Source: Christensenellaceae bacterium (lineage in GTDB: Bacteria > Bacillota > Clostridia > Christensenellales > Aristaeellaceae). Taken from it: a DNA stretch of 48,586 bases. A program made the position numbers and the translations under genes. Below the pieces are notes generated by a model. The model was not told where the DNA came from and made no database searches. It saw only the letters and a program-made list of their open reading frames with translations. Location: the NCBI GenBank assembly GCA_012837835.1, contig DUQK01000040.1, positions 1 to 48,586 on the forward strand, given 5' to 3'. Shown here piece by piece: positions 17,152 to 26,013 of the stretch; positions within the stretch are counted from its first letter, which is position 1; each line of letters opens with the position of its first letter.

Positions 17152-18871
17152 ACAACTTGTGCGTCTTTTGGGTTTTACAAAGAACGCAAAGCTATCCCTT
17201 GTTGTACTGGTGATTTCGGGTATAGCAGGGTCAGTTTGCTCGCTGCTTGCACCCGTGTTTATAGGAAAAGCTATAGACAGCCTTGCTCTATTTAATGTGG
17301 ATTTTCCTCAACTTTTTAATAATATAATAATACTGGCGGCGTTATATATATCTTCCGCATTTTTTGAGTGGTTACTAATGCAGTCTGCAAATAATGTTGG
17401 CTACCGCACAGCAGAGGCATTACGACAAGCGGGGTATGAAAAACTGCATACGCTGCCTATTTCTTCTATAGATAGAGGCTCAAGAGGAGATTTTACTTCC
17501 CGAATAATAATTGACACACAAAATGTTTCACAGGGGCTTATACAAGGGCTTCCTAAGATGGTGCAAGGTGTATCTGCTATAGTGGGTACGATGATAAGTA
17601 TGGCTATTATAAGCCTTCCAATAGCGCTTACAGTTGCGCTGCTCACGCCTCTTTCCGTGCTGGTTGCAAGGAAAATAACTCTTTCATCGCATGAGCATTA
17701 TGTAATGCAGGCGGAAGCGCAGGGGGATTTTTCGGGTTTTATAACAGAGCGTATAAGCAATAGAGATATAATAAGCGCTTTCTACGCCCACGAAGGTAAC
17801 ATTAAATCCTTTAATAAGTACAATGAAACGTTAACTAGTAAAACCTATACTGCTCAGCTATATGGCGCGCTTGTGAACCCAAGCACTAGGTTTGTAAACC
17901 ATATTGTGTATGTTTCAGTAGGGCTTGTGGGTTCACTTCTTTCACTTGCTGGGTTAATATCAATTGGGCAGGTATCATCGTTACTATTTTATACAAACCA
18001 GTATACAAAGCCATTTAATGAAATAAGCGGGGTTATACACCAGCTTCAAAGCGCGTATGCTGCGGTGGGGAGAGTGTTTGCCCTGCTTGATAGACAAAAT
18101 GAAAAAGAGGATTACGAAAGCCCACCCGAATATATTTCATCTATAGGAAATGTGGATTTTCAAAATGTGCATTTCAGCTATGAGAAATCTAAGCCACTAA
18201 TTAGGGAGTTTTCGCTTAAAGTAAAGCCCGGAGAGAAGATAGCCATAGTAGGCGAAACGGGTGCAGGTAAAACTACTATAGTAAACCTGCTAATGCGTTT
18301 TTATGATATTGATTCGGGGGATATTAAAATAGACGGCAATTCTATATACAGGATTAAACGCTCGCAGCTTCGTAGTATGTTTGCTATGGTGCTGCAAGAT
18401 AGCTGGCTGTTTTCAGGAACCGTAAGGGATAATATTGCTTTTGGTAAGCCTGATGCCACTATGGAAGAGATAATTTCCGCCGCAAAGTGCGCACATGCTC
18501 ATGGCTTTATTTCAAGGCTTCCAAATGGCTATGACACTCTGCTTTCAGGGGAAATGGGGTTAAGCGGCGGGCAGATGCAGCTTCTGTGTATTGCAAGGGT
18601 ACTTATAAATAACCCGCCTATTTTGATACTTGATGAAGCCACAAGTTCTGTTGACACTCGTACGGAAATGCTTGTAAACAGAGCCTTTGACGATATGATG
18701 AAAGGGCGTACTTCATTTATAATAGCTCATAGGCTAAGTACTATACGCAGCGCCGACAGAATACTTGTAATGAAAGACGGCGCCATAGCGGAGCAAGGTA
18801 ATCACGATAGTTTAATCAAACAAAAGGGTATATATTACGATATGTATAATAGCCAGTTTATACAAGAATAA
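17144..18871 (+). CDS. ABC exporter half-transporter with canonical ATP site (second of a pair)
   Basis: The 575-residue partner of the gene before has a six-helix exporter domain and an ATPase with GETGAGKTT near residue 370, signature LSGGQMQLL, Walker B LILDEATSSVD and H-loop IIAHRLST. It thus carries the catalytic Glu and His that the partner lacks. I placed the start at ATG 17144, overlapping the upstream stop by eight bases, because the longer frame begins deep inside the first gene and adds residues not expected at the start of an exporter. The overlap supports equal production of the two halves. Confidence 0.93.
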   Translation: MRRQLVRLLGFTKNAKLSLVVLVISGIAGSVCSLLAPVFIGKAIDSLALFNVDFPQLFNNIIILAALYISSAFFEWLLMQSANNVGYRTAEALRQAGYEKLHTLPISSIDRGSRGDFTSRIIIDTQNVSQGLIQGLPKMVQGVSAIVGTMISMAIISLPIALTVALLTPLSVLVARKITLSSHEHYVMQAEAQGDFSGFITERISNRDIISAFYAHEGNIKSFNKYNETLTSKTYTAQLYGALVNPSTRFVNHIVYVSVGLVGSLLSLAGLISIGQVSSLLFYTNQYTKPFNEISGVIHQLQSAYAAVGRVFALLDRQNEKEDYESPPEYISSIGNVDFQNVHFSYEKSKPLIREFSLKVKPGEKIAIVGETGAGKTTIVNLLMRFYDIDSGDIKIDGNSIYRIKRSQLRSMFAMVLQDSWLFSGTVRDNIAFGKPDATMEEIISAAKCAHAHGFISRLPNGYDTLLSGEMGLSGGQMQLLCIARVLINNPPILILDEATSSVDTRTEMLVNRAFDDMMKGRTSFIIAHRLSTIRSADRILVMKDGAIAEQGNHDSLIKQKGIYYDMYNSQFIQE

Positions 18872-18881
18872 AGGAGAGTAA

Positions 18882-20315
18882 ATGACGGATTATTCGCAAT
18901 CAATATTAGAACTGCTTGAAAAACGCTGCCCCGTAGAAATACCTATGCATATGCCCGGGCATAAGAGGAACACTAATTTAGCGCCATATTTAAAACGTCT
19001 TAGCGCAGATATAGATATAACCGAAATAGACGGCTTTGATAACCTTCCAAGGGCGAGCGGAATACTTATGGATTCAATGAAGAATGCGGCGAAGCTATAC
19101 GGAAGCTTCCGAACATTTTTCATGGTGAACGGCTCAACCGGGGGGATATTATCCGCTGTGCATGCCCTAACTATGCCTGGGGATACTGCGATAATAGCGC
19201 GCAACTGCCATATGTCCGTGTTCCATGCGGTTGCGCTAAGGCGCCTTAAGACGCATTATATAGACCCGGGCTATGACCACTCTTATGAAGTTGTAGCTGC
19301 GATGTCGCCCTATGCAATTGAAAAGGCGCTTATAAAATACCCGAATACACGCTTAGTAGTTGTAACAAGCCCTACATACGAGGGCGTTATAAGCGATATT
19401 GCAAAGATAGCTGAAATAGTACATGCACATGGTGCGGTGCTGCTGGTTGACGAGGCGCACGGCTCGCACCTTGATAGAAGCCCCTATTTTACAGGCGGCG
19501 CAATTAATGCGGGTGCGGATATAGTAGTGCATAGCCTGCATAAAACACTCCCGTCGCTAACACAGACTGCAATAGCCCATGTTGCTACATCAAAAAAAGC
19601 GCAGCGCTTTGTTGAGGCGCTTGAAATATATCAGAGTACAAGCCCAAGCTATCTTTTGCTTGCGTCCATCGATGCATGTATTAGGCTACTTATTGAAAAA
19701 GGCGATGAGCTGTTTTTAAATTGGCATAATGCTTTAAATATGTTTGACGAGCGTATAGTTTCGCTTAACAATTTAAGCGTACTCTGCCATGGGAATGACA
19801 GTCCTTACAAGCACCCCGACTTCTTTCACTTTGATGCGGGTAAATTATTTATTACAACGCTGGATACCGATTTGTCGGGTCCTGAGCTTATGGATTTGCT
19901 TAGAAAAAAACATAAAATAGAGGCGGAGATGGCCAGCTCAAAAGCCGTTCTCTGCATGACAGGCCTTGGGGATACCGAAGAAAACCTAATAAAACTTGCT
20001 GATGCGCTTATTGACATAGACAAACAAGTGAAGCCTGCTTCAAGGAGAGAAAGCGTAATTAATATGCCCAGCCTTGAAATAGCCATGACTATTGCTGAAG
20101 CTGAGGAAAGACCATGGCGTGAGATATCCCTTGCCGAATCTTTGGGGCAGGTAAGCGCTGAATACATTATGGCATATCCCCCTGGAGTGCCTTTGTCCAT
20201 CCCCGGTGCTGTAATAACTGAGGACACTCTTTCCTGCTTTGAATTAAGACGGGATAATGGAGTTAAGCTGAAATTTTCCCGCTCTAGGGATAGTTCAAGC
20301 GTAGCGGTGTTATAA
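18882..20315 (+). CDS. Orn/Lys/Arg decarboxylase family PLP enzyme (short Gram-positive type)
   Basis: This fold-type I PLP enzyme of 477 residues starts with PMHMPGHKRN, the family's N-terminal hallmark. It has NGSTGGILSAVHAL for PLP phosphate, LLVDEAHGSHL with the cofactor Asp, and VHSLHKTLPSLTQ with Lys221 as the Schiff-base lysine. The length and the absence of an N-terminal wing domain match the short arginine/lysine decarboxylases (SpeA/YaaO type) of Gram-positive bacteria. The product would be agmatine or cadaverine; which one is undecided. An AAAGGAG site precedes ATG. It sits 10 bases after the exporter pair and may share its transcript. Confidence 0.9.
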   Translation: MTDYSQSILELLEKRCPVEIPMHMPGHKRNTNLAPYLKRLSADIDITEIDGFDNLPRASGILMDSMKNAAKLYGSFRTFFMVNGSTGGILSAVHALTMPGDTAIIARNCHMSVFHAVALRRLKTHYIDPGYDHSYEVVAAMSPYAIEKALIKYPNTRLVVVTSPTYEGVISDIAKIAEIVHAHGAVLLVDEAHGSHLDRSPYFTGGAINAGADIVVHSLHKTLPSLTQTAIAHVATSKKAQRFVEALEIYQSTSPSYLLLASIDACIRLLIEKGDELFLNWHNALNMFDERIVSLNNLSVLCHGNDSPYKHPDFFHFDAGKLFITTLDTDLSGPELMDLLRKKHKIEAEMASSKAVLCMTGLGDTEENLIKLADALIDIDKQVKPASRRESVINMPSLEIAMTIAEAEERPWREISLAESLGQVSAEYIMAYPPGVPLSIPGAVITEDTLSCFELRRDNGVKLKFSRSRDSSSVAVL

Positions 20316-20326
20316 GGCATAAACAC

Positions 20327-20355
20327 TTGCCATATGTTCTGATTAGTGCAATAAT
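20327..20355 (+). promoter_or_regulatory. Probable promoter before the foldase gene
   Basis: TTGCCA (20327-20332) lies 17 bases before AATAAT (20350-20355). The start codon is at 20387 after GAAAGGA. Two CATATG palindromes flank the -10 region. Confidence 0.45.
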
Positions 20356-20386
20356 ACATATGAGAGGACATGAAAGGACCATTTTT

Positions 20387-21730
20387 ATGAAGAAATTATC
20401 AGTAGTATTAATAGCGCTTATGCTAATTCTAACTCAAGCTTGTGCAGAAGATACTAGCAAACTAGAGCTTGCTAGGGTTGAAGATACTGTAATATTTAAG
20501 GCACAGGCGGATGAAATTATGCCAAGTTTTGTAAGCTATAACTATGTTTCAACTGAAACGGATTATCAAACTGTGGTTGAATATTTAGTGCAGCAGGAGG
20601 TAATGCGTAGAAAGATAGCAGATATGAAGTTCAATGAGTTTTCACAGGAAGAGCTTGATTCAATTACCAAGGACGCCGAGGCTGAGCTTAACTCCTACAT
20701 AGAAAACTATATAGAGCAAAACATATCCGAAGATACGCAGGAAGCAAGGGATAAAGCGCACACCCAAGCTGAGGAGTTTTTTACAACTCATGGGCTAACC
20801 CTTGATGTACTTGTTGATAGCATGAAGCAAAGGGAAAGCTTCAATAAAATGACCGAATATCTGCTTGCCGGCTACGCACCCACCGAACAGGAAGTCCAAC
20901 AGATTTTTGAAACGGTTGGTCAGCAGTATCAAGAACAATACGCAAATAATATACCGCTTTTTGAGGGGATGACTACATACTACGGTCAACCCAAATGGTA
21001 TACGCCCGAAGGTTATAGGGGAATAATACATATATTAATCAAGGTTGATGAAGATATACTTGAACAATACATGGCAATGCAGGCTGCTTACGAGGAACAG
21101 CAAAATTCCGCCGGCAATGATAGCGCTGAAGAACCCAATAAGCAGGATGACAGCGCTGTTGTAACAGAGCCTGTAACACTAGAACAGGTTGAAGTTGCAA
21201 AGCAAGCTGTGCTTGATTCTAAAAAGGATATAATAGACACCATATATGATAGACTCGCTGATGGCGAAAGCTTTGAAAAGCTTATAGAGGAATTCGGTTC
21301 TGACCCAGGTATGCTAAACACCGATAACCTGCGCGATGGTTATCCTGTGCATAAGGATTCTATAGTGTATGACCCTGCGTTTACAAGCGCAGCGTTTTCC
21401 GACCGCATGAATAGGGTGGGTGATGTTAGCGAACCCTCAGTAGGAAGCTTTGGCGTACATATACTTAAATACCAAAGGGATGTTCCAAGCGGTCTTATTA
21501 TGACTGATGCGATATACTCTCAAATAAGTGAGGCGCTCCTCATACAGAAGGAAACAGAAGTACTCGACAGCGCGCTTAGCGGCTGGATGGCTGAAATGAA
21601 TATTAATTACAACGATGCAAATATAGAGCTGGCAACTAAGGAAGCTCATGAGAGGATAACTAAGGAACAGTCTGACGACAAGTCTGAAGCTCCGCTTGAG
21701 GCTGTGCCTGCGGAATCCGAAGGAAACTAA
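20387..21730 (+). CDS. Secreted parvulin-type peptidyl-prolyl isomerase (PrsA/SurA-like foldase)
   Basis: The 447-residue product has a signal peptide ending near QACA-ED. The Cys there does not sit in a proper lipobox (Thr, not Leu/Val/Ile, at -3), so a soluble or wall-held protein is as likely as a lipoprotein. A helical SurA_N-like region follows. The parvulin domain begins at RGIIHILIKV and resumes at DRLADGESFEKLIEEFGSDPG, ending SVGSFGVHILKYQRD; between them lies an acidic, Gln/Glu-rich insert of about 60 residues. It would help exported proteins fold. I chose ATG 20387 because the signal peptide starts there. The C-terminus is acidic. Confidence 0.88.
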   Translation: MKKLSVVLIALMLILTQACAEDTSKLELARVEDTVIFKAQADEIMPSFVSYNYVSTETDYQTVVEYLVQQEVMRRKIADMKFNEFSQEELDSITKDAEAELNSYIENYIEQNISEDTQEARDKAHTQAEEFFTTHGLTLDVLVDSMKQRESFNKMTEYLLAGYAPTEQEVQQIFETVGQQYQEQYANNIPLFEGMTTYYGQPKWYTPEGYRGIIHILIKVDEDILEQYMAMQAAYEEQQNSAGNDSAEEPNKQDDSAVVTEPVTLEQVEVAKQAVLDSKKDIIDTIYDRLADGESFEKLIEEFGSDPGMLNTDNLRDGYPVHKDSIVYDPAFTSAAFSDRMNRVGDVSEPSVGSFGVHILKYQRDVPSGLIMTDAIYSQISEALLIQKETEVLDSALSGWMAEMNINYNDANIELATKEAHERITKEQSDDKSEAPLEAVPAESEGN

Positions 21731-21740
21731 TATTTAGACC

Positions 21741-22709
21741 GTGTCTAAACGCAGATCACGCAAACGTTCTTATAATGTAAAAATTGGCAAAAGGGGTCAA
21801 AGGCATAAGCATATAAATAAATCAAGGCTGTTTATGTTGCTTTCGTTTGTGCTGTTTATTTCTGCCGGTGTTCTTTTAGTGCGCTATATGATAATGACAC
21901 ATAATACTAGAGAACTTCAGCGTAGCTTAAGGGAAGAGTTCCCCGCTACTGAAATTTCAAAAACTGCAGTTGCTGTAGAAACGGTAGCAACTGTGTCCCC
22001 TTCTCTGCCTGAGGTATCCTTTGCTCCTATGCAGGACTATTCTGTAGAGTCTGCCGCCGCGCCTACGCAGGAGCCTGCAATGAGAGGGGAATTTGTAAGC
22101 CTTTTTAGCAAAAACCACGATATTATCGGCTGGCTTAAGCTTGAAAGCGTAAAGGAAATAGATTTTCCTGTTACACAAAGGGATAACAGCTTTTATGTAG
22201 ACCACGATTTTTATGGTAGGAAAAGCGCTTCCGGAACGGCGTTTTTAGACGCTTCATGTTCTGTACTTCCAAAGGCAGAGAATATGATAATACATGCCCA
22301 TAACATGAAAAATGGCACCATGTTCGGTAAACTATATTATTTGCTTGATGAAAACATACTTATTAATAGCCCGCTTGCATCTTTTAAAACCCTTTACGAT
22401 GATGGGGTATATGTACCCTATGCGGTGAGCGAAGTATCTATAGACCCTCAAAGCGATAGATATGTGCCGCTTATAAAGGCGGAATTTAAAAGCCTTCAGG
22501 AACGCAATAAATATGTAGAGGATTTAAGAGAGTTCTCTGCATTTGAATTGCCAATTGACATATTATCTCAGGACGAGCTATTAACCCTTATAACCTGCCA
22601 TGGCAAAGAAAAAAGCGAACGCCTTGTGGTAAGCTATCGCAAGCTTAGGGAAGACGAAACCTCTTATGAGGTTGTGGAAAGCATAAGGAACAATGTAAAA
22701 AAACGCTAG
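21741..22709 (+). CDS. srtB: Class B sortase
   Basis: The 322-residue transpeptidase has a very basic N-terminus (about 1-28), one anchor helix (about 29-50), a Ser/Thr/Pro linker and the sortase barrel. Catalytic residues are His187 (HAHNM), Cys286 (LITC) and Arg294 (ERLVV). SrtB enzymes cut NPQTN-like signals and join surface proteins, often haem-uptake proteins or pilins, to peptidoglycan. It starts with GTG and has no clear ribosome site in the 10 bases before it, so it may be coupled to the foldase gene. No protein with a sorting signal is visible in the window. Its stop shares CTAG with the convergent gene. Confidence 0.92.
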   Translation: MSKRRSRKRSYNVKIGKRGQRHKHINKSRLFMLLSFVLFISAGVLLVRYMIMTHNTRELQRSLREEFPATEISKTAVAVETVATVSPSLPEVSFAPMQDYSVESAAAPTQEPAMRGEFVSLFSKNHDIIGWLKLESVKEIDFPVTQRDNSFYVDHDFYGRKSASGTAFLDASCSVLPKAENMIIHAHNMKNGTMFGKLYYLLDENILINSPLASFKTLYDDGVYVPYAVSEVSIDPQSDRYVPLIKAEFKSLQERNKYVEDLREFSAFELPIDILSQDELLTLITCHGKEKSERLVVSYRKLREDETSYEVVESIRNNVKKR

Positions 22710-23122
22710 TGCTTTATGTTGATAGAAAAGTTGTTATTACAAACGGGACAGGTGATATTAACCGTCCCTATTTGTTTTTTAAGTCTTAGCATGGTCTTAC
22801 AGCTTGGGCATTTGCGGTACCTGTGGGTATCTCTCTCTTTCCAGCGGTTTTTAAGCTGAAGAAGCTGTTTTTTTGCGCCGCTCTTGTAACGCAAGAATTT
22901 AACGTTTTCTTCCCTGCGTTTTGTTACATTCTTTGAAAACAACCTATAAAGAATAAAAAAAAGAAAAATAGGCGTAATAAGCGTTAGTGCGGGGAAAAAT
23001 AGCCCCAGCACCACAAGAATGAGGTACAGTTTAATTGAAAAAATAGACAAATCGTCAGGACCGTACCTGCCCTGCATAAATTTCTGTATCCAAAGTACTA
23101 ATTTGTTAATATATTTATTCAT
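22706..23122 (-). CDS. Zinc-ribbon membrane protein
   Basis: The 138-residue product has two adjacent hydrophobic segments (about residues 28-45 and 47-62), then a basic cytoplasmic stretch and a C-terminal zinc ribbon CPSC...CPVC (about residues 109-130). It is the third gene of a minus-strand operon after the DUF5685 and J-domain genes; a Shine-Dalgarno (AGGAG) overlaps the end of the J-domain gene, 12 bases before ATG. The family is not one I can name. The basic linker plus zinc ribbon suggests binding to nucleic acid or protein at the membrane, which is inference. Confidence 0.78.
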   Translation of the reverse strand: MNKYINKLVLWIQKFMQGRYGPDDLSIFSIKLYLILVVLGLFFPALTLITPIFLFFILYRLFSKNVTKRREENVKFLRYKSGAKKQLLQLKNRWKERDTHRYRKCPSCKTMLRLKKQIGTVNITCPVCNNNFSINIKH

Positions 23123-23137
23123 ATATTAATTCATCTC

Positions 23138-23758
23138 CTAACAACAGAAACGGCAGTTAAAGCACAGCCACATACCCCAGCAGAAGGGCATTATCCCGCC
23201 GAATACCGGAAAGCCAAATTGACTGCTCCTCTGTTCGTATACTACGCTGCGGCTTTTTATTTGTGCCTGTATCTGTCTATATTCAAAGTTGTTGGGTTCC
23301 ATCTGGATTGCCCTATCTATATGCTCCATAGCAGTTATGGTATTGCCAACGCCGTAGTTTGCAAGCGCGCTCAGCGCATACCATCTGGCGCTGCCATCAC
23401 GGATTTGTGAAAGCACAAATAATGCTTCGCGGTATCTTCCGTTTAATATATAGTGTCTTGCAGTTTCAAACTGGCTAGTTGAGCTGCTACGCTGTGTATT
23501 TTGATAGAACCCCCCATAAAAAGGTCCATAACCTTGGTTTGCGCTGCTATCACCATAACTGCCTGTGTAACTTGAAGTGTTTCCGCTTTTTATTTGCTCA
23601 TAGGCGACATTTATTTCCGCCATTTTTTTCTGAGCGTCGGGGTTATTTGGGTTAAGGTCAGGGTGATATTTTTTAGCAAGCCGCCTGTATGCAGCTGTGA
23701 TTTCTTTTTCGGAGGCATTGCGCGAAACTCCTAAAACTTCGTAAGGATCTCTACTCAT
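23138..23758 (-). CDS. J-domain protein with TPR-like repeats and Cys-rich tail
   Basis: Residues 3-60 form a J-domain with the HPD motif at 32-34 (KKYHPDLNP), which activates DnaK-type chaperones. A Gly/Ser/Tyr-rich linker leads to a helical TPR-like section (about 100-175: [17 protein letters not shown], then [15 protein letters not shown]). The last 25 residues are hydrophobic with five cysteines ([15 protein letters not shown]), which could insert in a membrane or bind metal. It is not a classical DnaJ, since it lacks the four-repeat zinc domain. Its start overlaps the DUF5685 stop by four bases, so the two are translationally coupled. Confidence 0.88.
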   Translation of the reverse strand: MSRDPYEVLGVSRNASEKEITAAYRRLAKKYHPDLNPNNPDAQKKMAEINVAYEQIKSGNTSSYTGSYGDSSANQGYGPFYGGFYQNTQRSSSTSQFETARHYILNGRYREALFVLSQIRDGSARWYALSALANYGVGNTITAMEHIDRAIQMEPNNFEYRQIQAQIKSRSVVYEQRSSQFGFPVFGGIMPFCWGMWLCFNCRFCC

Positions 23759-24564
23759 TTTTTGCCTCCTTTTTGCCTTGTATAGTTATATTTAGTCCAC
23801 ACTCCTGAAAAAAGTATATTCTCCATAAGCTCCTTATTGCGCTTAACAGGCAGTTTATAGAACTTATCTGTACATTCTGCTAGCAGTGCAGTAAGTATGC
23901 CCTTGTGTTTTTCAACAGGTATTGCAATAAGGGGGTTATATTGCTGCTTTTTAAGGTCCTGCCTAAGGTCACACACAGCGTCCATAATATATATAAACTT
24001 TCCAAGCGAATTGCCGAATACTAGAAGCTCATTTTCGGCTATGCCGCCAAAGAAAAACACATAGGAAAGCAGCTCTCCAAAACAGGCAGAAGCTACATCT
24101 GGGTTGAGTACATTATCCTTTTCGATTTTAGATAGCTCATCAAGGCAGTGTTTAATGTTTTTGAGTTTTAAAGGATAAAGTTCTTCTAATTTTTGTATCT
24201 GTTTACTCATGCTCTTTGCAGATAAAAATGCGCCGATATTTTGGTCATCCACCCAAGAATCCATAAGCTGGTAGTATGTTAATATTACAGACATATCGGC
24301 GACATAGTCCATAGTTTCGTTTCTTATGCCGTTTACCTGTTTTATCGGGTGCTTGGGGCATTTACACTCAGTAAATGCAGGCTCTTCTTCCTGTAAGGAG
24401 CAGAGAACAAGAGCGAGGAAACACATATCGTAGCTTAATGTAATGCGGTAGCGTAAGCCGAAACGCCTATCAAGCGCAGCGCAAAGCCCGCAATAATATG
24501 CGCTGTATTGCTCCTCTTGACTTTCGCTTAGCAAATCCTTATTTGCTATGATAAATCCGAACAT
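23755..24564 (-). CDS. DUF5685 family protein
   Basis: The 269-residue product begins [12 protein letters not shown] and has the conserved YYCGLCAAL motif near residue 29, followed by CKCPKHP near 70. These cysteines and the His may bind metal or a cluster. The rest is predicted helical, with Asp-rich motifs ([19 protein letters not shown]) that recall the paired Asp motifs of helical prenyl-type enzymes; that likeness is only suggestive. No function is established for the family. It heads the operon with the J-domain and zinc-ribbon genes and has its own promoter. Confidence 0.8.
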   Translation of the reverse strand: MFGFIIANKDLLSESQEEQYSAYYCGLCAALDRRFGLRYRITLSYDMCFLALVLCSLQEEEPAFTECKCPKHPIKQVNGIRNETMDYVADMSVILTYYQLMDSWVDDQNIGAFLSAKSMSKQIQKLEELYPLKLKNIKHCLDELSKIEKDNVLNPDVASACFGELLSYVFFFGGIAENELLVFGNSLGKFIYIMDAVCDLRQDLKKQQYNPLIAIPVEKHKGILTALLAECTDKFYKLPVKRNKELMENILFSGVWTKYNYTRQKGGKK

Positions 24565-24589
24565 TGCTACCCCCTATGCTCAATAAGGT

Positions 24590-24618
24590 ATTTTAGCACA
24601 GAGGGCGGCATACATCAA
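24590..24618 (-). promoter_or_regulatory. Promoter of the DUF5685 operon
   Basis: On the minus strand TTGATG and TAAAAT are 17 bases apart. The -35 box overlaps the last codons of the sirtuin gene. Confidence 0.5.
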
Positions 24619-25349
24619 ACATGCTTTATTAATTTCATAGCAGAGTTTAGGGTTATACCTATCTTGTCTTTTATAACAAGGTCAGCTGAGGAATCCATAT
24701 AGGTTGCATCGCGGTTTATTATAACAATTTTTCCGCGGCATTGCTGCACAAATGCGGCTGCGGGGTATACGGTAAGCGAAGTACCCCCAATTATTAGAAG
24801 GTCTGCGTTTTTTATCTGGTAGAGGGCTTCTGCTATGGTTTCCTGGTTTAAAGGTTCTTCGTACAGTACTACATCAGGCTTAATGGTGCCCCCGCATGTG
24901 CATAGAGGTATATCTTTTTGGGAGAGGATATATTCTAGCTCATATGTTTTTTTGCATTTCATACAATAGTTGCGAAGAGTTGAACCGTGTAGCTCAAGCA
25001 CCTTTTTATTTCCCGCCATCTGGTGTAATCCGTCTATGTTCTGCGTTACTACAGCGGTAAGTTTTCCCATTTCTTCAAGCTTGGCAAGTGCAATATGTGC
25101 TTCGTTAGGTGTAGCCTCAGGGTGCAGTATCTTTTCTCTGTAAAATTTAAAGAATTTTGCGGTATTTCGGTTAAAGTAGCTCCTGCTGAGTACGGTTTCA
25201 GGCGGGTCTTCCCATTTGCTTTTGTATAAGCCGTCTTTACTTCTAAAGTCCGGTATTCCGCTTTCAGTAGACACACCTGCGCCGCCAAAGAAAACTATTC
25301 TTTTTGCATCATCAATCATGTTTGCAAGCGTTTTAATATTATCGACCAT
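24615..25349 (-). CDS. NAD-dependent protein deacylase (sirtuin)
   Basis: Sir2 enzymes remove acyl groups from lysines using NAD. The 244-residue product has GAGVSTESGIPDFRS (NAD site), TQNIDGLH, catalytic His121 in LELHGS, and a zinc site with Cys129, Cys132, Cys150 and Cys152. The C-terminal GGTSLTVYPAA and INRD motifs complete the Rossmann fold. Residues typical of class III (the Tyr-x-x-Arg succinyl pocket) are not obvious, so deacetylation is the likelier activity. GGAGGGA precedes ATG. It has its own promoter and appears to be a single gene. Confidence 0.95.
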   Translation of the reverse strand: MVDNIKTLANMIDDAKRIVFFGGAGVSTESGIPDFRSKDGLYKSKWEDPPETVLSRSYFNRNTAKFFKFYREKILHPEATPNEAHIALAKLEEMGKLTAVVTQNIDGLHQMAGNKKVLELHGSTLRNYCMKCKKTYELEYILSQKDIPLCTCGGTIKPDVVLYEEPLNQETIAEALYQIKNADLLIIGGTSLTVYPAAAFVQQCRGKIVIINRDATYMDSSADLVIKDKIGITLNSAMKLIKHV

Positions 25350-25370
25350 AATTATCCCTCCTGTAAGTTA

Positions 25371-25399
25371 ATCATACGTAATATAATCCTAGCAGTCAA
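25371..25399 (-). promoter_or_regulatory. Promoter of the sirtuin gene
   Basis: On the minus strand TTGACT and TATGAT are separated by 17 bases; ATG follows about 22 bases after the -10 box, with GGAGGG between. Confidence 0.7.
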
Positions 25400-25407
25400 G
25401 AAAAGCA

Positions 25408-25435
25408 TAAAAAAACCGGAGCTTTTTTGCTCCGG
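25408..25435 (-). terminator. Terminator of the zinc-ribbon gene
   Basis: Perfect 7-base arms CCGGAGC and GCTCCGG with a 6-base loop, followed on the minus strand by seven T. It lies 14 bases after the stop of the gene at 25450-25725. Confidence 0.9.
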
Positions 25436-25449
25436 CTATATGTGCTTAA

Positions 25450-25725
25450 TTAATAACGCTTGTTCTGCTTTTCAAAGCATTCCTTGCAGTATACGGGGCG
25501 GTCACCCTGCGGCTGGAAAGGAACTTGTGTTTTAACTCCACAGCCATCGCATACTACATCATACATCTTGCGTTCAAAGCGGTTGTTGCGTTTGTTCGCT
25601 CTACAGGCGGGGCATCTGCCCGGTTCGTTTTGGAAGCCTTTTTCGGCATAGAACTCCTGCTCTGAGGCAGTGAAAGTGAATTCGGCACCGCAATCGCGGC
25701 AGGTGAGGGTTTTGTCTTTGTACAT
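25450..25725 (-). CDS. Small zinc-ribbon protein
   Basis: This 91-residue protein has one CxxC pair near the N-terminus (CRDC), another in CPAC, and CDGC and CKEC in the second half, so it can form two treble-clef or ribbon zinc sites. The layout (LTCRDCGAEFTFTASEQEFY, then GRCPAC) matches the probable zinc-ribbon (zf-trcl) family, joined to a second CxxC-x17-CxxC unit (DVVCDGCG...PVYCKECF). AGGAGG lies six bases before ATG. The function of the family is unknown; RNA or protein contact is the usual guess. It has its own promoter, a leader of about 110 bases and a strong terminator. Confidence 0.88.
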   Translation of the reverse strand: MYKDKTLTCRDCGAEFTFTASEQEFYAEKGFQNEPGRCPACRANKRNNRFERKMYDVVCDGCGVKTQVPFQPQGDRPVYCKECFEKQNKRY

Positions 25726-25844
25726 GTTGTACCTCCTAAATTATATCCAAACTGAGACGATGCATTCATGTTTCCCTTGGATACAACGCCGTCAGCCGAT
25801 GAGGATATCTTTGGAACATGTGAACCCTCGTCTGGTTCATCGAT

Positions 25845-25873
25845 AATATATCACAATTATCCTTAATTGTACA
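25845..25873 (-). promoter_or_regulatory. Probable promoter of the zinc-ribbon gene
   Basis: On the minus strand TGTACA and TATATT are spaced by 17 bases, giving a leader of roughly 110 bases before ATG. The hairpin at 25821-25839 would be at the 5' end of that leader. Confidence 0.45.
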
Positions 25874-26013
25874 GAAAAAAGAAGAATTTTTAATTAATTC
25901 TTGTATTAAGAAGCCAAATATCGTATACTCTATACACAAAAGGCGCAATGCGAGGCGATGGCTTTAAATTTGCGGAATAATCAAAGGAAATAGGGATGAA
26001 CTGACCGTATTGT

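Noticed and set aside
23138-23758. Assignment as classical DnaJ
   Set aside because: Only the J-domain is shared; the zinc-finger repeats and substrate-binding domains of DnaJ are absent.
25766-25948. 60-residue minus-strand reading frame in the gap
   Set aside because: It covers the promoter and leader of the zinc-ribbon gene, has no ribosome site and no recognisable motif.
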